NCBI GenBank assembly: GCA_016190005.1
Contig: JACPRK010000022.1
Coordinates: 1-36,497 of the forward strand
DNA from: Candidatus Wallbacteria bacterium
GTDB lineage: Bacteria; Muiribacteriota; UBA6191; JACPRK01
Length of the DNA: 36,497 bases
Reading direction: 5' to 3'
Below are positions 1-7,968 of the stretch, piece after piece (position 1 is the stretch's first letter; every line of letters starts with the position of its first letter). The notes beneath the pieces were generated by a model that had not been told where the DNA came from, ran no database searches, and was given only the letters and a program-made list of their open reading frames with translations. A program made the position numbers and the translations under genes.

Positions 1-61
1 CCCTGTTCCCTGTTCGACTGGGACCAGACGCGCGGGCCGGATCGAATTCTCCGACGCGCTC

Positions 62-472
62 CTAGACGAAGGGCTCCGGGCTCTCACGAACCCATGGATC
101 TCCTGAAAACCGGCATGAAATCTGGTAGTACTGGTCCCTTTCGGCGGCCATGAGCGGGTGCATGGTTTGAAGATGCGCGCGGCCAGCCAGCAGGTTCACT
201 CCCGAGCGCTCGAGCTTTCGAGCGCTCGAACCAGTCATGATGAAACGCCAGCGCCTGTCTTCCTCGATCAGCGACTGAACGACGCCGAGTAGCTCGGGCA
301 TCTTGTGGACCTCATCGATGACGATGGGGACGCTCCCTGGCGCGGCGCGCACGGTGTTCCGCTGGCGCTCGGGCCTGGCCGCATAGGATCGAAACAGGTC
401 AAATGGAAGTACGACGGTCAGAACCATCACTTGAGCCTGCCCCTTCCCTGCGCGCTCGTCGACCCGGCTCAC
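62..472 (-). pseudogene. Remnant of an AAA_14/DUF4143-type ATPase
   Basis: The 136-residue frame contains the middle of an AAA_14-family ATPase: a Walker B-like segment (IVIDEVHKMPELL, about residues 50-62), a sensor segment (FIMTGSSARKLERSG) and the NLLAGRA...MHPL block typical of the family. The P-loop that should lie about 40 residues before the Walker B is absent. After MHPL the family's usual AAEL continuation degenerates into unrelated sequence and stops, so the DUF4143 half of the protein is missing. Intact relatives have about 380-450 residues and are often associated with toxin-antitoxin-like or mobile accessory loci. I infer a decayed fragment, not a working gene. Its nominal start codon need not be real. 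Its stop is about 60 bases from the window edge, so a frameshifted C-terminal part could continue outside. Confidence 0.6.
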
Positions 473-490
473 CGCGAAAGTCCGTGCCTC

Positions 491-3400
491 TCACCCGTAG
501 CGATCGAACAGCACCGGCACGACGAACATGTTGAGCACCGTCGAGGTCACCAGGCCGCCCAGGATGACCGCCGCCATCGGAGCCTGGAGCTCGTTGCCCG
601 GTTCGCCGCCGGCCAGGATCAGCGGCACCAGCGCCAGCCCCGCGGTGAGCGCCGTCATCAGTACGGGCGCCAGCCGCTCCAGCGAGCCCTGGAACACCGC
701 CTCGGCCCGCGACTTGCCCTCCGAGATCAGGTGCTGGTAGTGCGTGATCATCAGCACGCCGTTGCGGGTCGCAATGCCGAAGAGCGTGATGAAGCCGACC
801 AGCGAGGCGACGTTGAGCACCCCGCCCGTCAGGTACACCGAGGCGATGCCGCCGATCAGCGCCAGGGGCAGGTTCGTCATCGTGATGATCGACAGCCGGG
901 CCGTACCGAGAGCCATGTAGAGCAACACGAAGATCCCGGCCACGGCGACGAGCGAGAGGATCCCGATGGTCCTGCGCGCCTCCTGTTCCGATTCGAACTG
1001 CCCGCCATAAGTGACATAGTATCCATCGGGGAGTTTGACTCCACTCGACACGCGCTGCCGGATCTCCTCGATGACGCTGCCCAAGTCCCGCCCCTGCACG
1101 TTGCAGGAGACGACCACCTTGCGCTGGACGTTCTCGCGGTTGATCGTGTTCGGACCGGCGCGCCGCTCGATCTTGGCCAGCATCTTGAGCGGCACCTTCA
1201 GCCCCGACGGCGCGTCGAACAACGCGTTGGAGATCGACTCGACGTCGCCCTTGACCGCCGCGTCGTAACGGACCACCAGGTCGTAGGTGCGCCCCTGCTC
1301 CAGGATCTGGCCGGCGACCCTTCCCGCGAAGGCCGCCTCGAGCTCCTCGGCAAGCTCGCCGACCCTCATGCCGTAGCGGGCCACGGCCTTGCGATCGAAG
1401 GCGATCCGCAGCTCGGGGATGTCGCTCACCTGCTCCACCGACAGATCGACCACGCCCGGCACCTTCGCCATCTCGTCCTCGATCCGGTCGGCAAGCGTGA
1501 CCATCTCCGGCATCTCGAGGCCGAAGAGCTTCACGGCGATCGCCGAGCGAGTCCCCGACAGGAGGTGATCGATCCGGTGCGAGATCGGCTGTCCCACGTT
1601 GAGCACCATCCCGGGAATTCCCCGGATCGCCTTGCGTACGTCCGCCAGGATCTCGTGGCGTGGCCGGCCGCCGAGCTTCAGTCGCACGTCGACCTCGGCT
1701 CCGTTGGACCCCTGCGCATGTTCGTCGAGCTCTGCCCTTCCCGTGCGCCGAGCGGTCGAGAGCACCTCCGGGACCGTATGGAGCCGCTTCTCCAGCAGGT
1801 TGCCGAGCTTGTCGGACTCGGGAAGGTTCGTCCCCGGCAGCGTGACGGCGCTGATGGTGAGCGCCCCTTCGTTGAACTCGGGCAAGAACGCGCGGCCCAA
1901 TCCGGGCAGCGCAGCCAGGGCGATCGCCAGGGCCGCGGCCGACGGCGCGAGCACGAACCATCGGTGAGCGAGGGCGACCCTCAACCACGGCCCATAGCCC
2001 CGCTTCAGGAGCCTCAGCACCGGCCCTTCGCCTTCCCACTCGAGCACCTTCGGCTTCGCCAGCAGATAGAAGCAAAGCACCGGCGTCACCGTGAGGCTCA
2101 CGATGAGCGACGCGAAGAGGGCGATGATGTAGGAGAAGCCCAGCGGCGCCAGCAGCCGCCCCTCGACGCCGGACAGAAAGAAGAGCGGGAGGAAGACCAG
2201 GATGATGATGAGGGTGGCGAACACCATCGACGGCCGGATCTCGTTGGAGGCGTGCCAGACGACGTCCAGGTTCGAGCGGCGCTTCTCGGGCGGCTTGTGG
2301 TGGTTCTCGCGCAATCGACGGAAGACGTTTTCGACGTCGATGATGGCGTCGTCCACCAGCGCCCCGATGGCGATCGTGAGGCCGCCGAGCGTCATCGTGT
2401 TGATCGTCGTTCCCGAGAGCCGGAACGTCAGGATCGCCACGAGCAGCGAGAGCGGGATCGCCGTCATCGTGATGAAGGTCGCCCGCACGCTGGCCAGGAA
2501 GAAGTAAAGCACGACCACGACCAGGATCGCGCCGTCGCGGAGAGCATGCTCGACGTTGGTCAGAGCCGTCTCGATGAAGTCGGCCTGGCGAAGCGCGTTG
2601 CGCCTGAGCTGCATGCCGGCGGGCAGGAGCTTCTCCAGCTCGTCGAGGACCGAGTCGATCTTGGCCGTCACTTCGAGCGTGTTCGCCCCCGGCTGCTTGA
2701 GCACTCCGAGCACCACGGCGGGCTTCGCGTCGATCGACCCGACACCCAGGCGTGGAGCCATCCCGACGCCCACGCTCGCCACGTGGCTCACCTTCACCGG
2801 CGTCCCGGCGTGCTCGGCCAGGACGGTCTCGCCGATGTCGTCCACGCTCGCGATCCGGCCCACTCCTCGGATCAGATACTCCTGCCCCGAGGCGAGCAGG
2901 AAGCCGCCGGACGTGTTGGCGTTCGACTGCTCCAGCGCCCGGATGACTGCCTGAAAGGTCACCCCGAAGGCCGCGAGCTTCACCGGGGAGACCTGCACCT
3001 GGTACTGCCGGACTCCGCCCCCGATCGGGATCACCTGGGAAACGCCGGGCACGGCCAGCAGCCGTCGCCGCACCAGCCAGTCCGCCGTCGAGCGCAGCTC
3101 GAGAGGGTCGGCGTTGTCGCTCGTCAGTCCGAGGAAGAGGATCTCCCCCATCACACTCGAGATGGGTGCCAGCATCGGCCGTCCGACGTCGGGCGGGAGA
3201 GTCGCGCCGACCAGCTGCAGCTTCTCGTTGACGACCTGGCGGGCCAGGTAGACGTCGGTCGACCAGTCGAACTCGACCCAGACCACCGAGATGCCGATGC
3301 CCGACGATGAGCGCACGCGCCGCACGCCGCTGGCGCCGTTGAGCGCCGTCTCGATCGGGAAGCTGATCAGCGTCTCTACCTCCTCGGGGGCCAGCCCGTG

Positions 3401-3559
3401 GGCCTCGGTCAGGACAGTGACGGTCGGCGCCGTCAGGTCCGGCAGCACGTCGACCGGAAGTCTCACGGCGACGAGAGAACCTCCGATCAGGAGCGCCACG
3501 GAGAGGAAAAGGACGATGATCCGCCCTTCGAGGGCGGCCCGGATGAGGTGCGAAAGCAT
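491..3559 (-). CDS. Heavy-metal efflux RND permease (CusA/CzcA family)
   Basis: Inner-membrane proton-driven pump subunit of a tripartite efflux system, 1022 residues, near the 1030-1050 usual for CzcA/CusA. Visible features are TM1 at about residues 12-32, the periplasmic porter repeats, the TM4 segment with Asp403, Asp404 and Glu410, the LPEFNEG motif at 559-565 that marks the metal-efflux branch, and a second TM bundle to the C-terminus. The position matching the first TM4 aspartate of CzcA is Ala397, so the proton relay differs from the CzcA type. It is the last gene of the operon and starts 9 bases after the adaptor gene ends. The substrate metal cannot be read with confidence; a mono- or divalent cation (Cu/Ag or Zn/Co/Cd type) is the family expectation. 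Confidence 0.93.
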   Translation of the reverse strand: MLSHLIRAALEGRIIVLFLSVALLIGGSLVAVRLPVDVLPDLTAPTVTVLTEAHGLAPEEVETLISFPIETALNGASGVRRVRSSSGIGISVVWVEFDWSTDVYLARQVVNEKLQLVGATLPPDVGRPMLAPISSVMGEILFLGLTSDNADPLELRSTADWLVRRRLLAVPGVSQVIPIGGGVRQYQVQVSPVKLAAFGVTFQAVIRALEQSNANTSGGFLLASGQEYLIRGVGRIASVDDIGETVLAEHAGTPVKVSHVASVGVGMAPRLGVGSIDAKPAVVLGVLKQPGANTLEVTAKIDSVLDELEKLLPAGMQLRRNALRQADFIETALTNVEHALRDGAILVVVVLYFFLASVRATFITMTAIPLSLLVAILTFRLSGTTINTMTLGGLTIAIGALVDDAIIDVENVFRRLRENHHKPPEKRRSNLDVVWHASNEIRPSMVFATLIIILVFLPLFFLSGVEGRLLAPLGFSYIIALFASLIVSLTVTPVLCFYLLAKPKVLEWEGEGPVLRLLKRGYGPWLRVALAHRWFVLAPSAAALAIALAALPGLGRAFLPEFNEGALTISAVTLPGTNLPESDKLGNLLEKRLHTVPEVLSTARRTGRAELDEHAQGSNGAEVDVRLKLGGRPRHEILADVRKAIRGIPGMVLNVGQPISHRIDHLLSGTRSAIAVKLFGLEMPEMVTLADRIEDEMAKVPGVVDLSVEQVSDIPELRIAFDRKAVARYGMRVGELAEELEAAFAGRVAGQILEQGRTYDLVVRYDAAVKGDVESISNALFDAPSGLKVPLKMLAKIERRAGPNTINRENVQRKVVVSCNVQGRDLGSVIEEIRQRVSSGVKLPDGYYVTYGGQFESEQEARRTIGILSLVAVAGIFVLLYMALGTARLSIITMTNLPLALIGGIASVYLTGGVLNVASLVGFITLFGIATRNGVLMITHYQHLISEGKSRAEAVFQGSLERLAPVLMTALTAGLALVPLILAGGEPGNELQAPMAAVILGGLVTSTVLNMFVVPVLFDRYG

Positions 3560-3568
3560 CGTTGGCTC

Positions 3569-5113
3569 CTAGTGGGCGTGGCCGTGTTCGGGGATCGTCT
3601 TGGAGACGGATTGCAGGTAGATCTCGTAGCCCCCGACGGTGGCCACCCTCTCGCCCTCCGAGACCCCGCTGACGAGCTCCACGAAGCCCTTCTGCCGGGC
3701 GCCCGTGCGCACTCGGCGCTTGCGGAAACTCTCGCCTTCGGGCTGTACGAAGACCACATCCCGACCACCGTCGTCATAGACGGCCGTCTCCGGGACGGCG
3801 AGGACCTGCTGGCCGCCGCCTGTGTCGATCTCGATGTCGACGAACTGCCCGATCAGCAGCCTGCGAGCTTCGTTGGCGACCTCGAAGACGATCGGCACCG
3901 TGCGGGTCTTGGTGTCCACGAGCTCGCCGACCGTTACGAGGTGCCCCGACAAGGACCCGAGCGTCAGCGGTTCCTCGATACCGAGCAGCCGGAAGCTGGC
4001 GTTCGAAGAGGTTCTGACGGCGGCGATGTCCGGCTCGAACACGCGGCCGACGATCCAGACCCGCGAGGGCTCCAGGATGGTGAAGAGCACCTCGGCCGCG
4101 TCCACCTGCTCGCCGGCAGAGGCATGTACCTGAACGATTGTCCCGTCGATCGGAGAGAGGACCTGGTACTCCTCCAGCCCCCGCGTGCCCGTGCTGGCAG
4201 AGCCTGCCTGCCGGGAACGGAAGTATCCGAGCCGCTTGATGGACGCGGCGGCGCGCTCCTGTGCGAGCGCTCGCTGCTTGCGCGCCTCGTCGAGCTCCCG
4301 ACGCGCCACGGCGCCCTGGGCCGCCAGCCGCTCGGCGCGCTCCAGCGTTCGCGCGGCGGCAGCCAGCTCGACGGCCGACTGTCGGTCCTCCAGCTCCAGC
4401 TGGGTCCGGTCGACGTCGGGCGGAGTTGCCGGCGACAGTACCGCCAGCGTCTCGCCCGCCCGCACCTGCCGTCCCAGCAGCGGCCAGATCCCGCCGCGCG
4501 GCGCTTCGAGCCTTCCCGCCTTCGGTGTGTGCACGTGTCTCTCGCTGCCGGCCCGCGCCGTGACGTCACCCACTGCGTGGACCGAACGCCCGATGCGGCG
4601 CTTCGTCACCTTCGCCGTCGCGAACGGGATCTGCCATTGCTGCTCCTTGAGGAAGGGCACCTCTTCGCCGGGGACCTCCTGCTGCGGCGCGTCTCTCACG
4701 TCTGCCGCGGTCGCGTTCACCTGCGTCTGCAGGGTGAAGCGATCGCTGGCGCCCGGGCTGGTGAGCGCGATGGTCACTCGCGCTGCCCCGGCGCTCGCGG
4801 GCACGACGGTGGCCCCGAAGATCCCGGGGATCTTGGGCGGGTCCGCTTGCGTCCGGACCGGCGCAGCGCCGGCCACTTCCAGCGTGACGTCTACCGTGCC
4901 GCTCGCGACCGGAAGGAACTTCTCGGAGTCGCGCATGTCGGTCAGGTGAATCGCCATCCGTGACGGCTGCCCGACCACGAGCGGGGAGAACTCGACGAAG
5001 AGCTCCGCCTGCGGCCCCCAGATCGTGAAGGCCAGCGGGTCTGGCTCCTCGGCCGGGCAGGTCGCGGAACCGAGGAGTAAAAAGAGGAACAGAGTCGTTT
5101 TCGAGATCGTCAT
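3569..5113 (-). CDS. RND efflux periplasmic adaptor (CusB/CzcB family)
   Basis: Membrane fusion protein of 514 residues linking the permease to the TolC-type channel. It begins with a signal peptide (hydrophobic stretch at residues 6-16, with a cysteine near the likely cleavage region) and is then periplasmic. An extra N-terminal Ig-like region of about 130 residues precedes the barrel-sandwich/lipoyl part (GDVTARAGSERHVHTPKAGR), a long alpha-hairpin rich in Arg, Ala and Glu, the second lipoyl half (YQVLSPIDGTIVQVHASAGE) and beta-barrel domains. The C-terminus ends in EHGHAH, a short His-rich tail that could bind metal. The gene lies 14 bases downstream of the TolC-type gene and 9 bases upstream of the permease, so the three are almost certainly one transcript. 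Confidence 0.92.
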   Translation of the reverse strand: MTISKTTLFLFLLLGSATCPAEEPDPLAFTIWGPQAELFVEFSPLVVGQPSRMAIHLTDMRDSEKFLPVASGTVDVTLEVAGAAPVRTQADPPKIPGIFGATVVPASAGAARVTIALTSPGASDRFTLQTQVNATAADVRDAPQQEVPGEEVPFLKEQQWQIPFATAKVTKRRIGRSVHAVGDVTARAGSERHVHTPKAGRLEAPRGGIWPLLGRQVRAGETLAVLSPATPPDVDRTQLELEDRQSAVELAAAARTLERAERLAAQGAVARRELDEARKQRALAQERAAASIKRLGYFRSRQAGSASTGTRGLEEYQVLSPIDGTIVQVHASAGEQVDAAEVLFTILEPSRVWIVGRVFEPDIAAVRTSSNASFRLLGIEEPLTLGSLSGHLVTVGELVDTKTRTVPIVFEVANEARRLLIGQFVDIEIDTGGGQQVLAVPETAVYDDGGRDVVFVQPEGESFRKRRVRTGARQKGFVELVSGVSEGERVATVGGYEIYLQSVSKTIPEHGHAH

Positions 5114-5127
5114 GTCGTGTCCTTCCT

Positions 5128-6381
5128 TCAGTGCCCGGGCGTCAACAGGCGCCCGGACGCCTCCTCCAGATCGATGAAGGCCGCGCGGGCGGTCTCGGCC
5201 TGCCGGATGTAGCCGAGCCTCGATTCGCGCTCGAGCCGGTAGGCGTCCAGCAGCTCCAGCAAGCCGTGTTCGCCCTCGGCGTACGATGCCGAGAGCGTCG
5301 AGAGAATCTGCTCGGGGCGCTCCAGCAGCTCCACTCGGGCAGCCCCGAGCCGCGCGCGTTCTGCTTCGTAGGCGTTCCAGGCTGCGTGGAGCCTGGCAAG
5401 CAGCCCGGTCGCCAGCGCCGACTGTTCGCGCTCCGCCACGCCGAGGCGCGCGCGGGCCTCGGCCTTCTCACGTTGGCCGCGATCGTGGATCGGCAGGTCG
5501 ATCGCCAGCCCCACGGTGAAGCCACGTTGCGTCACGGACTGGTCGTAGTCGAGCGAGCCACCGAAGACCGCGAAATCGGGCCTCGCCTCGCGATGGGCCT
5601 GCTCCAGTTGGGCCCGGGCCACGTCCTTGCCGCGCTCGAGCTCGACCTGGTCGGGGTGTCGCGCCAGCGAGTCGTCGGGCGGTCGGTCGACCTCTGGCGG
5701 CTCGAGTGGCCCTTGCAACTCCAGCGGCTCGGCCTGGCTCAGGCCGAGCACTCCGGCGAGAAGCGTGGTCTGCCGCGCGAGCTCGATCGCAGCTGCCTTG
5801 AGCTGGAGGTCGAGCTGACCCGCTTCGGCCGCCAGCCGCATCACGTCGTACTTCGAGGCGAAGCCTTCCTGCTCGCGTTTGGCCAGCCTGGACCGCAGGG
5901 ACTCCAGTCGCTTTGCGCTCGCTTGCTGCGCTTCGAGGACTTGGCTGGCCGCAAGTGCCCGGAAGAACTGGCGGCGGAGCCCGATGACGAGAGCGAAGAG
6001 CTCCTTGTCGACGGAGGCCTGCGAGCTCGTCAGCTCGGCCTGCGCGGTGGCAAGCCGGGCTCCCAGCTTGCCTGGGGCCAGGATCGGGTGGCTAAGCTTC
6101 ACCGTATCCTGGCGGGAGCCGACGACTCCTGCCTTGTCGGGTAGCGCCTCCACCTCCACGGCGAGGGTCGGATTGGGGCGGACGCGGGCCCCGGCCTGCC
6201 CCGCGCGCGCAAGCTCCACCCGGGCCCGCAACGCGAGCGCCTTCGGACTTTCGGTCTGGAATCGGGCGGTCGCCGCCTCGAGGTCGAGCGGTCGCGGGCC
6301 GGCAGCGGCCGGTCGGAGCCAGACGAGTGCCAGGACGAGCGGCCCGAGCCGCACGATCGAACGCGATCGAACGAAGAACAT
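5128..6381 (-). CDS. TolC-family outer membrane channel (CusC/CzcC type)
   Basis: Outer-membrane exit duct of the metal efflux pump, 417 residues. I chose the internal ATG at 6381 over the longer frame reaching 6444 because AAGGAGG lies five bases upstream and the residues that follow form a signal peptide (basic MFFVRSRSIVR, then a hydrophobic stretch ending in AAAGP). The rest has the two-fold pattern of long amphipathic helices rich in Ala, Leu, Glu and Arg seen in TolC proteins, with the conserved NPTLAVEVE-like segment near the N-terminus of the mature protein. It is followed after 14 bases by the adaptor gene. The substrate is set by the permease. Confidence 0.9.
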   Translation of the reverse strand: MFFVRSRSIVRLGPLVLALVWLRPAAAGPRPLDLEAATARFQTESPKALALRARVELARAGQAGARVRPNPTLAVEVEALPDKAGVVGSRQDTVKLSHPILAPGKLGARLATAQAELTSSQASVDKELFALVIGLRRQFFRALAASQVLEAQQASAKRLESLRSRLAKREQEGFASKYDVMRLAAEAGQLDLQLKAAAIELARQTTLLAGVLGLSQAEPLELQGPLEPPEVDRPPDDSLARHPDQVELERGKDVARAQLEQAHREARPDFAVFGGSLDYDQSVTQRGFTVGLAIDLPIHDRGQREKAEARARLGVAEREQSALATGLLARLHAAWNAYEAERARLGAARVELLERPEQILSTLSASYAEGEHGLLELLDAYRLERESRLGYIRQAETARAAFIDLEEASGRLLTPGH

Positions 6382-6442
6382 GAATCCTCCTTGTGGGCGA
6401 GGCCCGGCGCTCTGCACCTGCGCACGGTCTCGCGTGAGACGC

Positions 6443-6469
6443 ATCCGGGCGCCAAGTGGCGCCCCGGAT
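6443..6469 (-). promoter_or_regulatory. GC-rich hairpin in the leader of the efflux operon
   Basis: ATCCGGGCGCC, AAGT, GGCGCCCCGGAT form a hairpin of 11-12 pairs with one bulge. It lies between the small His-rich protein gene and the TolC-type gene. A smaller hairpin (GTCTC GCGT GAGAC, 6427-6440) follows in the direction of transcription. There is no T-run, so a classical intrinsic terminator is unlikely. It could act as an mRNA processing or attenuation structure that sets different levels for the first gene and the pump genes; that is inference. Confidence 0.4.
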
Positions 6470-6482
6470 CAGACGCGTGGGG

Positions 6483-6857
6483 TCACGCCTGGCCAGGAGG
6501 ATCTCGAGATTGTGATAGACGGCTCGGCGGAGGCTGCGTGTCTTGCCGCGTCGAACGCAGCAGGCTTCGGGCCTTGTCGGGCGCGAACACCACGAGTGCC
6601 GAAGCCAGGACCACCGCAGTCGTCTGGCCCTGCGTCAGGAGCTCGCCGCCACCGGACGATTTCGAGTGACTGTGTCCGAATGCTTCGTCTGCCGGCCCGT
6701 CCGCGGCGAGCGAGACAGCGTGCTGGTGGCCCGGCAGCCCCCCGTGCTCGGCAATATGGAGGAGCTCCTCGGCAGTCCCGATGGCCAGCACGAGCAGCGC
6801 CGCGACGCCCAGCAAGGCCCACGGCCGGCAGGCCATCGAGGTTCGGGAGGTCGGCAT
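6483..6857 (-). CDS. Small His-rich membrane protein, first gene of efflux operon
   Basis: I do not recognise a named family. From the ATG at 6857 the protein has 124 residues: a hydrophobic segment at about residues 12-26, a periplasm-like loop with many histidines (HIAEHGG, GHQH, GHSHS), a second hydrophobic segment at about 82-96 and a basic, Pro/Ser/Arg-rich tail. Longer starts (up to 6947) add a basic, non-homologous-looking leader. A small His-rich membrane protein directly upstream of a metal RND operon (101 bases before the TolC-type gene) suggests a metal-binding or sensing accessory, as found for other efflux operons. This is inference from composition and position. No strong ribosome-binding site is visible for the chosen start, so the start is uncertain. 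Confidence 0.6.
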   Translation of the reverse strand: MPTSRTSMACRPWALLGVAALLVLAIGTAEELLHIAEHGGLPGHQHAVSLAADGPADEAFGHSHSKSSGGGELLTQGQTTAVVLASALVVFAPDKARSLLRSTRQDTQPPPSRLSQSRDPPGQA

Positions 6858-6931
6858 CGCGGGGAGGATATCACAAGGACACGAAAGCGTGAACCGGGAA
6901 CTCCGCACGGGGTGCGATCGCAGTTCCTGAG

Positions 6932-7190
6932 CCGGCTCCCCGCTCATCCTGAGCTAGCTCCCCGCTCATCCTGAGCTGGTTCCCCGCTCATCCTGAGCTT
7001 GTCGAAGGATGCACTGGATGCGGCATCTTCGCGACGCACCCTTCGGCAAGCATGTCCTGAGCCTTTCGGCGAGCTCAGGACTTGCTTGCCGAAGGGCGGG
7101 CTGCCGAGAATCCACTCTGAGCCCGAATTGTGGTTCGACAAGCTCACCACGAACGGGCTAGTGACCCATGAACCGCGCGCGCACCCTTCC
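6932..7190. repeat. Composite intergenic repeat, copy A (22-bp tandem units plus hairpin)
   Basis: This block fills most of the 408-base gap between divergent genes (6857 and 7266). It starts with three tandem 22-bp units (6932-6953, 6954-6975, 6976-6997) built on CTCCCCGCTCATCCTGAG. They are followed by CTTGTCGAAGGATGCA, a long hairpin (7039-7096), the 28-bp core at 7130-7157 and the motif GTGACCCATGAACCGCGCG. Related blocks lie at 24719-24826 and 35618-35830. The reading frames across it are frame accidents of the repeat. No promoter function is evident apart from the -10-like site at 7228-7239 beyond its end. Confidence 0.85.
7039..7096. repeat. 24-bp-arm hairpin within repeat copy A
   Basis: The left arm 7039-7062 and right arm 7073-7096 are inverted copies with a single mismatch and a 10-base loop (CTTTCGGCGA). 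It lies between divergent genes, so it is not a terminator for either. A shortened, degenerate counterpart sits at about 35776-35813 in repeat copy C. Confidence 0.85.
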
Positions 7191-7227
7191 ACTCGGCCCC
7201 GCGGCCCGCACGGCGGGCGTGCCGAGC

Positions 7228-7239
7228 GCTACAATGGCA
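7228..7239 (+). promoter_or_regulatory. Candidate -10 region for the 7266 gene
   Basis: GCTACAATGGCA contains the -10-like hexamer TACAAT, about 30 bases before the GTG at 7266. Very similar 12-mers (GCTATAGTGGCG, GCTATACTGGCG) stand before the genes at 27783 and 35927, which supports it as a genuine promoter pattern of this organism. No convincing -35 box is visible. Confidence 0.4.
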
Positions 7240-7265
7240 GCTACAGCGTCGAATCGAGGACCATT

Positions 7266-7946
7266 GTGCAACCGAGAAGCTCCGAGAACACGGCAGACCG
7301 CGGCACCCGGCCGGGCAAACAGCCGAGGCCAAGCTGGGCGGTGGCGCCGCTTGGGTTCTTGGCCCTCGCCTCACCCCTGCAGGCCGGCGGGGTCTCCTTC
7401 CTGCCGCTGGTGCTGGCGGCAGGGATCGCCGCGATCCACGTGCCCATCTACCTGCTGCTGCTGCTGGCTGCCGCCGCGGCGGGACCGGTCGGACAAACGC
7501 CACGGGGCCGCTGGGACCGGCGGCAGTACCTGGCGGCAGCAAACCTGCTTGCGGGGTTCTCGGAGCTGGGAGCGGTTCTCTTCATGGTCGTCTGGGCGGC
7601 GCTGGCACCCGACGGCGAGAATCTCTCTTCCCTGTTCGGTTTGGCCGTGCTGCTGGGCGCGCCGTGCATCGCCCTGGCGACCGTGAGGGGTCTTCCGGAC
7701 ACCGGTCCGCATCTTCTGGAGGTAGCCTCGAAGGCCCGGTGGATCGTCTTGCCGGCGTCCGGACTTCTCTGCCGGGGCGTCCCGTTCTTCGAGGAGGCCT
7801 TCACGTGGCTTGGGCTAGCGCTGCTCGCGACCCCGCTGCTGCTCATCGCGAGGTTTGCGCTCGACGGCGTGGTCCGGCCAGGCCGACCAGTTCAGGGTCC
7901 GGTGGCCCAGCCCTCCAAGGAGCCACCGGATGGCTCCGGGGGATGA
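7266..7946 (+). CDS. Hypothetical multi-pass membrane protein
   Basis: I do not recognise a family. From the GTG at 7266 (GAGGA five bases upstream) the protein has 226 residues with about five or six hydrophobic segments: WAVAPLGFLALASPL, LPLVLAAGIAAIHVPIYLL, a segment starting at NLLAGFSELGAVLFMVVWAAL, LFGLAVLLGAPCIAL, and FTWLGLALLATPLLLIARFAL near the C-terminus. The C-terminal 25 residues are polar and Pro-rich. Longer reading-frame starts would translate the upstream repeat block and are unlikely. It stands alone, with a repeat on one side and a convergent gene 22 bases beyond its stop, so context gives no clue to function. Confidence 0.65.
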   Translation: MQPRSSENTADRGTRPGKQPRPSWAVAPLGFLALASPLQAGGVSFLPLVLAAGIAAIHVPIYLLLLLAAAAAGPVGQTPRGRWDRRQYLAAANLLAGFSELGAVLFMVVWAALAPDGENLSSLFGLAVLLGAPCIALATVRGLPDTGPHLLEVASKARWIVLPASGLLCRGVPFFEEAFTWLGLALLATPLLLIARFALDGVVRPGRPVQGPVAQPSKEPPDGSGG

Positions 7947-7968
7947 ACCCAGGCGCGATCGACCTGGC

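Noticed and set aside
305..3310. 1001-codon plus-strand open frame opposite the RND permease
   Set aside because: It is antisense to a clear family gene, its product is rich in His, Arg, Asp and Gln with no domain, and it reflects GC-rich third positions of the real gene.
7039..7096. Intrinsic terminator
   Set aside because: It lies between divergent genes, has no T-run and belongs to a dispersed repeat.
6999..7265. Longer N-terminus of the 7266 membrane protein
   Set aside because: It would translate the intergenic repeat block and has no ribosome-binding site, whereas the GTG at 7266 has GAGGA.
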